This document shows positions 59,593 to 64,000 of a stretch of 64,000 nt of DNA, piece after piece. Source of the stretch: VXYL01 sp965243175 (GTDB lineage: Bacteria; Pseudomonadota; Gammaproteobacteria; Pseudomonadales; Azotimanducaceae); the NCBI GenBank assembly GCA_965243175.1, contig OZ251532.1:3410001-3474000 (forward strand), written 5' to 3'. The notes beneath the pieces were generated by a model. It ran no database searches. It had not been told where the DNA came from and saw nothing but the letters and a program-made list of their open reading frames with translations. The position numbers were made by a program, and so were the translations under genes. The first letter of the stretch is position 1. Every line of letters starts with the position of its first letter.

Positions 59593-61686
59593 ATGATCAA
59601 GCATGCCGAATCGGGCAGCGCGGGGGCTGGCGCCGTTGCTCTCGCCGCTCTGCTTGCCAGTACGGCGGCGTTCGCCGATGCCGGCGCCGAGGTCTTCGGG
59701 TCGGCGCCGGCGGTCGATCACGTGCGCATTTCGCCGAACGGCGCTCGGGTGCTCGCCATCGCTTCGGACGACGGCAAGCGCGGTCTGGCGACCATCGATC
59801 TCGCCACCGGCACGATCACCGTCGCCTTGCAGGTGGAGGCGCGCACCGAACTCCTCGATTCCTGCGAGTGGGTGTCCGACGAGCGCATCGTCTGCGCGAT
59901 GTACGTCTTCCCGGAAGCGAACGGCAGGCTGCCCTATCCCCGCCGCCGCCTCGTGCGGCTGGTAGCGGTCGACCACGACGGCGGCAATCCGCTCGCGCTG
60001 CTGGACCGCCCGCCGCCGAGACCGGTGAAGATGGGCGGCCACATTCCCTTGCCACGCACTCCCTACGACGATCTCGAACACGCACTTCTGCATCCATTGC
60101 CCGACGACCCGCACCATGTCCTCGTGGCGGCGCCCCGCGAGGCGACGCCGTACCGCAGCGTCTACCGGGTGCATGTCGGCAACGGCGCGGCCACGCGAGT
60201 CGTCGGCTGGCAAGCCGGCATCGTGTTCTGGCACGCAGATCGCGAGGGACGGGTCCGCGTCGGCACCGGTTGGTACGAGTTCAGCTCACCTAGGATTCCG
60301 GAGCCTGGGAGAGGGCCGACAGCGATAGCCGTGGATGCAGAAGGACAGCTTCAGCGTCTCGACGTCGCAGAACTGTCGGCCAGGATCGGCGAACGGGAGT
60401 TGGCCGGGCCGCGCATCCTGGGCTTCTCGACTGACGAAACGCAGCTGTACTACGAAGCGCGTGTGTCGGACGCGGACCGCGCAGCGGTATGGGTTGCGGA
60501 CGCGGCGACGTTGAAGCCGTTGCAACGGATCGTTTCGCACCCGCAACGGGACGTGTACGCCGAGGCGATCGCCGGGCGCGACTGCGGCGTGGTCGGGTTC
60601 ATGCATGCGCTGCCGGACCAGCCGTTCACATGGCTGGATGCCGATTTCGGCGGTACCGTAGAGGCCGCCGGTTCCGTGGAGCACGGCGACTTCGTGGCGG
60701 TGACGTCGATGTCTTCGGACTGCCGCCGGGTGGTGCTGGCGGCGACGGACGGAGTGCGTCGCGCCTTCTATCTGCTCGACCGCGCGACCGGCGCTCTGCG
60801 GCGCTTGGGCGATCAGTATCCGGCTTCGGCGGATGCGCAGCCTTCGCAGCGTCGCACGGTGCGCTACCAGACCCGCGACGGCCTCGACTTGCCGATGGCG
60901 CTGACGGCGCCAGCCGGCGCCGGGTCGCCGCCGATCGTGGTGCTGCTGGACAGCAGCCCCGGGCGCCGGAGCACGGCGGCGCTGGACACCTGGCCGCATT
61001 TCTTCGCCAGCCGCGGCTACGCGGTGGCGCAGCCCGCATTCCGCGGCGCTCGCGGCTACGGCACGGCGTTCCACGTGGCTGGCCTGCAGGCGCGCGGCGC
61101 GAAGCTGCAAGAGGACGTCGCGGACGCGATAGCTTGGTTGGAAGAGGCAGGGCTGGGCGACGCGCGCAGGGTGTGCTTCATCGGCCGCGGGCGCGGCGGC
61201 CACTTCGCGCTCGCCGCTGCACTCGCGGATGGGTCTGCGGAGCCGCGACCGGCGAGCCGTTGTGCAGCCGCCTACGCAGCGATGGATGTCGCGCTCACGA
61301 AGCGCGCCGAGCACAATCCGTTCGACGGGCGCCTCTGCGCCTTCTTCCCCTGCGGCGATTGGATGCGCTGGGTGGATGCTTCGGAGATGCGCGAGATCAG
61401 TAGATCGGCGCCGCCCGACAAGCAGAGCGAGTTGAACCGGGCCGATTCGAGCCTGCTGCGTTCGCCTCTGGTGGGCGCGAAGCACCCCGGCTTCCCGGTG
61501 CTGATCCACTCCGCTGGCCGCAGCATCGTCCACGAGAAAGGCTCGATGCGCTTCCGCGCGGACTTGAAGGATCTCGGCTTCTTCGAGCAGGTCGCGCCGG
61601 TGGGAAGCGACGACGAAGTGGAGTTTCTCGCCGCTGCCGAGGCGCTGTTCGGCGAGGTGCTGCACGGCGGCGAGGCGACGCGCTAG
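59593..61686 (+). CDS. S9 prolyl oligopeptidase homologue lacking the catalytic triad
   Basis: 697 residues, exported (signal peptide about 1-28). Beta-propeller-like N-terminal region (about 40-410) and C-terminal alpha/beta-hydrolase domain (about 430-697; RYQTRDGLDLPMALTAP, FRGARGYGTAFH). Where active relatives have GxSxGG the protein reads GRGRGG (531-536), Gly replacing Ser at 533. The later Asp and His are also absent (HSAGRSIVHEKG; GSDDEVEF). The frame is open and propeller and hydrolase domains are of normal length. A pseudoenzyme rather than a decaying gene. Follows the methyltransferase gene by 37 bases. Confidence 0.8.
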   Translation: MIKHAESGSAGAGAVALAALLASTAAFADAGAEVFGSAPAVDHVRISPNGARVLAIASDDGKRGLATIDLATGTITVALQVEARTELLDSCEWVSDERIVCAMYVFPEANGRLPYPRRRLVRLVAVDHDGGNPLALLDRPPPRPVKMGGHIPLPRTPYDDLEHALLHPLPDDPHHVLVAAPREATPYRSVYRVHVGNGAATRVVGWQAGIVFWHADREGRVRVGTGWYEFSSPRIPEPGRGPTAIAVDAEGQLQRLDVAELSARIGERELAGPRILGFSTDETQLYYEARVSDADRAAVWVADAATLKPLQRIVSHPQRDVYAEAIAGRDCGVVGFMHALPDQPFTWLDADFGGTVEAAGSVEHGDFVAVTSMSSDCRRVVLAATDGVRRAFYLLDRATGALRRLGDQYPASADAQPSQRRTVRYQTRDGLDLPMALTAPAGAGSPPIVVLLDSSPGRRSTAALDTWPHFFASRGYAVAQPAFRGARGYGTAFHVAGLQARGAKLQEDVADAIAWLEEAGLGDARRVCFIGRGRGGHFALAAALADGSAEPRPASRCAAAYAAMDVALTKRAEHNPFDGRLCAFFPCGDWMRWVDASEMREISRSAPPDKQSELNRADSSLLRSPLVGAKHPGFPVLIHSAGRSIVHEKGSMRFRADLKDLGFFEQVAPVGSDDEVEFLAAAEALFGEVLHGGEATR

Positions 61687-61731
61687 AGGGGAGGGGCCAG
61701 CCATCGCGGCGCATGTGGTACGCTGAGGCGC

Positions 61732-62049
61732 ATGGAGACGCACGTGTTGCAGTTTTTCCGTGCGGCGGTTCGGCGTGGGCGCGTTAGCGCCTTTATCGTC
61801 GCTGTCCTGGTCGTGCTCACCGTGGGTGCGACGACAGCCGACGCTGTCCATGTCCATGACGAAGAAGGCGAAGACGCCGAGCATTGCTCCCTCTGCGTAA
61901 TCTGCGGCGTCGACGACGCCTGCGCTTCAACTTCGGCGTTGCCGCAGCAGTTTGCGGCCGATGCCACGCCCACCGGCGGCCTCGCCCAGCGTAGTCGCCG
62001 AACGCCGCTCCACGCCTATCGCGCCCGGGCGCCTCCGCTCCCTCGTTGA
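61732..62049 (+). CDS. Small membrane or exported protein with His/Cys metal-type motif
   Basis: 105 residues. Signal or anchor helix at about 17-38 followed by HVHDEEGEDAEHCSLCVICG, a His/acidic/Cys cluster, then a basic C-terminus. Such small proteins often precede metal-uptake receptors, and here the ZnuD-like receptor starts 77 bases downstream. No named family certain (DUF2946-like at best). Confidence 0.6.
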   Translation: METHVLQFFRAAVRRGRVSAFIVAVLVVLTVGATTADAVHVHDEEGEDAEHCSLCVICGVDDACASTSALPQQFAADATPTGGLAQRSRRTPLHAYRARAPPLPR

Positions 62050-62126
62050 CGCCACATTCGCCGGCCCTCGACGGTCGGCCAGTCGCGCTTGCCTGCAAGC
62101 GCAACGTCAATTCGTAGGGAGAAATC

Positions 62127-64000
62127 ATGTCATTCCCGCTCCTGCGCCGGGCCGCTGCCAGCCTGCTCGGTGCGTCACTGCTATTGGTCGCCGCCACGGC
62201 ATCCGCCGAGGACGGCCAAGACGACACCATCGAGGAAGTCGTCGTCACCGCCCATCCGCTTTCCGGCGAGGGCCTCTCCGAACCCGCCATCGCCTTGGAT
62301 GGCGAGCAACTCGACCGCGAAGCCGCCGCCAGCATCGGCGACACCGTTTCGCGCCAAGCGGGCATCCACTCCGCCTCCTTCGGCACCGCCGTGGGGCGTC
62401 CCGTCGTCCACGGCATGGACGGCCCGCGGGTGCGGGTGATGGAAGATCGCATCGACGCCATGGACGTATCGGTCAGCAGCGCCGACCACGCCGTCACCAT
62501 CGAGCCGTTTCTCGCCGAACGAGTCGAGGTGGTGAAGGGGCCGAGCACCCTGCTCTACGGTTCCGGCGCGATCGGCGGCGTCGTGAACGTCGACACCGGA
62601 CGCATCCCGCGCGCAGCCGCGGACGGCTTCGACGGCAAGGTGTCGGTACGCGCCGCCGACAACGCCGACAGCACCAACGCGACCATGCGCTTGGGCGGCG
62701 GCAACGGCACCTTCGCGTGGCACGTGGATGGATTCACGCGCTCCGCGGAAGACTACGACATTCCCGGCTTCGCCGAATCCGCCGGACTGCGCGCCATGGA
62801 AGAACATGACGAGCATGAGGAGGAAGTGCATGAAGGCGAGGACGAACACGAAGACGAAGACGAGCACGAAGAAGAGGAAGAGGCGTACGGCACCTTGCCC
62901 GGCAGCTACTCCAACGGCAGCGGCGGCACCATCGGCCTCTCGTGGGTCGGCGATCGGGGTTTCTTCGGCGTGGCGGTGAGCCGCCTGAACTACGACTACG
63001 GTCTGCCCGGCGGCTCGCATGCGCACCACCACGAAGAAGAAGAGCACCACGACGAGGACGACGACGATCACCACGAGATGGCGGACGACGACCACGACGA
63101 GGACGAAGACGAGCATCACGACGACGAAGAGGCGGAAGGTACGCCGACGTTGGACCTGGAGCAGACGCGCATAGACGTGGAAGCGGGCATCGTCGATCCC
63201 TTCGCGCACTTCTCCGCCCTCAACGTGCGCATCGGGCGCAACGACTACGCCCATGTGGAGATCGAACCGAACGCCGAAGTCGGCACCCGTTTCGCCGCCG
63301 AGTCCTTTGAAGCGCGCATCGAGTTGCTGGACGACAACGCGCAAGGCTTCGACGGCGCGCTCGGCGTGCAGTTCGGCAGCCGCGACTTCTCGGCGATCGG
63401 CGCGGAGTCGTTCGTGCCGCCGGTGGAGACAAGCACCGCTGGCCTGTTCTGGGTGGGCGAACGCGACCTGGAGAGTTTCGACTTGGAAACCGGCTTTCGC
63501 TTGGAACGCACCAGCCACGATCCCCTCGCCCGGGACGGCAGCGGCTTCACCACCTTTTCGACATCGCTCGGCGCAGTGACGCGGCTGGGGGAGGCCACCC
63601 TCGGCATCCACGGCGGCTATTCTTCCCGAGCGCCCAGCGCCGAGGAGCTGTACACGTACGGCCCCCATCTCGTCGTACAGAGCTTCGAAATCGGCGATCC
63701 GAACCTAGACGCCGAGAAGGCCCTCTCCCTCTCCGCCACCGTATCCGTGGCCGGCGAGCGGGCCTCGTTCACCGGCACCGCCTACATGGCGTCCTTCCGC
63801 GATCACATCACCCACTTCGCCACCGGCGAGGAGCGAGACGAACTGCGGGTGGTCGAGTTCGGCCAGGAAGACGCCTTCTATCGCGGCCTCGACTTGGCGG
63901 CCAGCTTCACCATCGCCGAGTCCGAAGCCGGTTCGGTGGGCGTGGACCTGCTGCTCGACACGGTAGCGGCGGAAATCGACGTCGCCGGCAATGATCGGCT
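62127..64000 (+). CDS. TonB-dependent receptor, ZnuD-like, cut by the window edge
   Basis: 624 residues visible. Signal peptide (about 1-27), TonB box-like DDTIEEVVVTA (about 34-44), plug domain 50-165 (GRPVVHGMDGPRVRVMEDRI, VEVVKGPSTLLYGSGAIGGV), then barrel. Two exposed segments are extremely rich in His, Asp and Glu (about 225-258 HDEHEEEVHEGEDEHEDEDE and about 296-345 HAHHHEEEEHHDEDDDDHHE), as in zinc- or copper-binding loops of ZnuD. Outer membrane uptake of Zn2+ or a related metal is likely. The gene runs past 64000. Start ATG 62127 with GGGAGA upstream. Confidence 0.88.
   Translation, partial: MSFPLLRRAAASLLGASLLLVAATASAEDGQDDTIEEVVVTAHPLSGEGLSEPAIALDGEQLDREAAASIGDTVSRQAGIHSASFGTAVGRPVVHGMDGPRVRVMEDRIDAMDVSVSSADHAVTIEPFLAERVEVVKGPSTLLYGSGAIGGVVNVDTGRIPRAAADGFDGKVSVRAADNADSTNATMRLGGGNGTFAWHVDGFTRSAEDYDIPGFAESAGLRAMEEHDEHEEEVHEGEDEHEDEDEHEEEEEAYGTLPGSYSNGSGGTIGLSWVGDRGFFGVAVSRLNYDYGLPGGSHAHHHEEEEHHDEDDDDHHEMADDDHDEDEDEHHDDEEAEGTPTLDLEQTRIDVEAGIVDPFAHFSALNVRIGRNDYAHVEIEPNAEVGTRFAAESFEARIELLDDNAQGFDGALGVQFGSRDFSAIGAESFVPPVETSTAGLFWVGERDLESFDLETGFRLERTSHDPLARDGSGFTTFSTSLGAVTRLGEATLGIHGGYSSRAPSAEELYTYGPHLVVQSFEIGDPNLDAEKALSLSATVSVAGERASFTGTAYMASFRDHITHFATGEERDELRVVEFGQEDAFYRGLDLAASFTIAESEAGSVGVDLLLDTVAAEIDVAGNDR

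Overview
The window is GC-rich (about two thirds G+C by eye) and densely coded. Tight operons repeatedly use ATGA, GTGA or CTGA stop/start overlaps. Ffh, an Lhr-type helicase, a His/Asp-rich TonB-dependent receptor, bactofilin, a Tad pilus core and a two-component pair of the proteobacterial dedicated sortase (pds) type point to a Gram-negative proteobacterium, most likely an uncultured gammaproteobacterium. The many Uma2 nucleases, iron/2-oxoglutarate oxygenases, GSTs, LLM and SDR enzymes would fit a marine or host-associated bacterium, but this is inference and no rRNA gene is present to settle it.

Layout. 1-8.5 kb: edge of a Uma2 gene, a Bax inhibitor-1 type membrane protein, then a four-gene minus-strand operon (two VOC-fold proteins, a CbbQ/NorQ AAA+ ATPase, a NorD/CbbO von Willebrand A protein), an esterase, a GST and a PA0069-type radical SAM protein. 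8.5-14.3 kb: two near-identical TPR plus 2OG-Fe(II) oxygenase genes bracket a gene graveyard (Uma2 scrap, ISAs1 transposase relic, aquaporin relic, arylsulfotransferase relic, 17-base C tract). A full Uma2 gene follows, and its upstream region is repeated at base 1. 14.3-23.5 kb: SDR, PhyH oxygenase, a secreted hydrolase with an ABC-2 exporter, a ThDP enzyme, and an AAA ATPase with a PIN-like partner. 23.5-32.7 kb: HIT, LLM oxidoreductase, sugar-type symporter, roadblock/LC7 protein, tadABC and a divergent TPR/SPOR lipoprotein.

32.7-43 kb is an accessory, defence-like island. It holds a nucleotidyltransferase/HTH pair, a tandem-TIR protein overlapping a SLOG-fold protein, a 5'-truncated ThsB-type TIR relic, two unknown exported proteins with lower G+C, another ISAs1 scrap, a frameshifted adenine-methylase pseudogene carrying two inverted copies of a small palindromic element, and a vapBC scrap. 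The TIR/SLOG operon is the best candidate for a little-described immune system: a TIR enzyme making or destroying a nucleotide signal and a SLOG protein likely binding it.

43-64 kb returns to core-like content: bactofilin, a methyltransferase-like protein, a Uma2 protein with a 12-heptad tail, the pds-type kinase and regulator, ffh, a giant Lhr helicase, an SRPBCC-PDZ protein, SDR, enoyl-CoA hydratase, GST, a small membrane protein with a methyltransferase, an S9 peptidase homologue that has lost its catalytic serine, and a small metal-site protein ahead of a ZnuD-like receptor that runs off the right edge.
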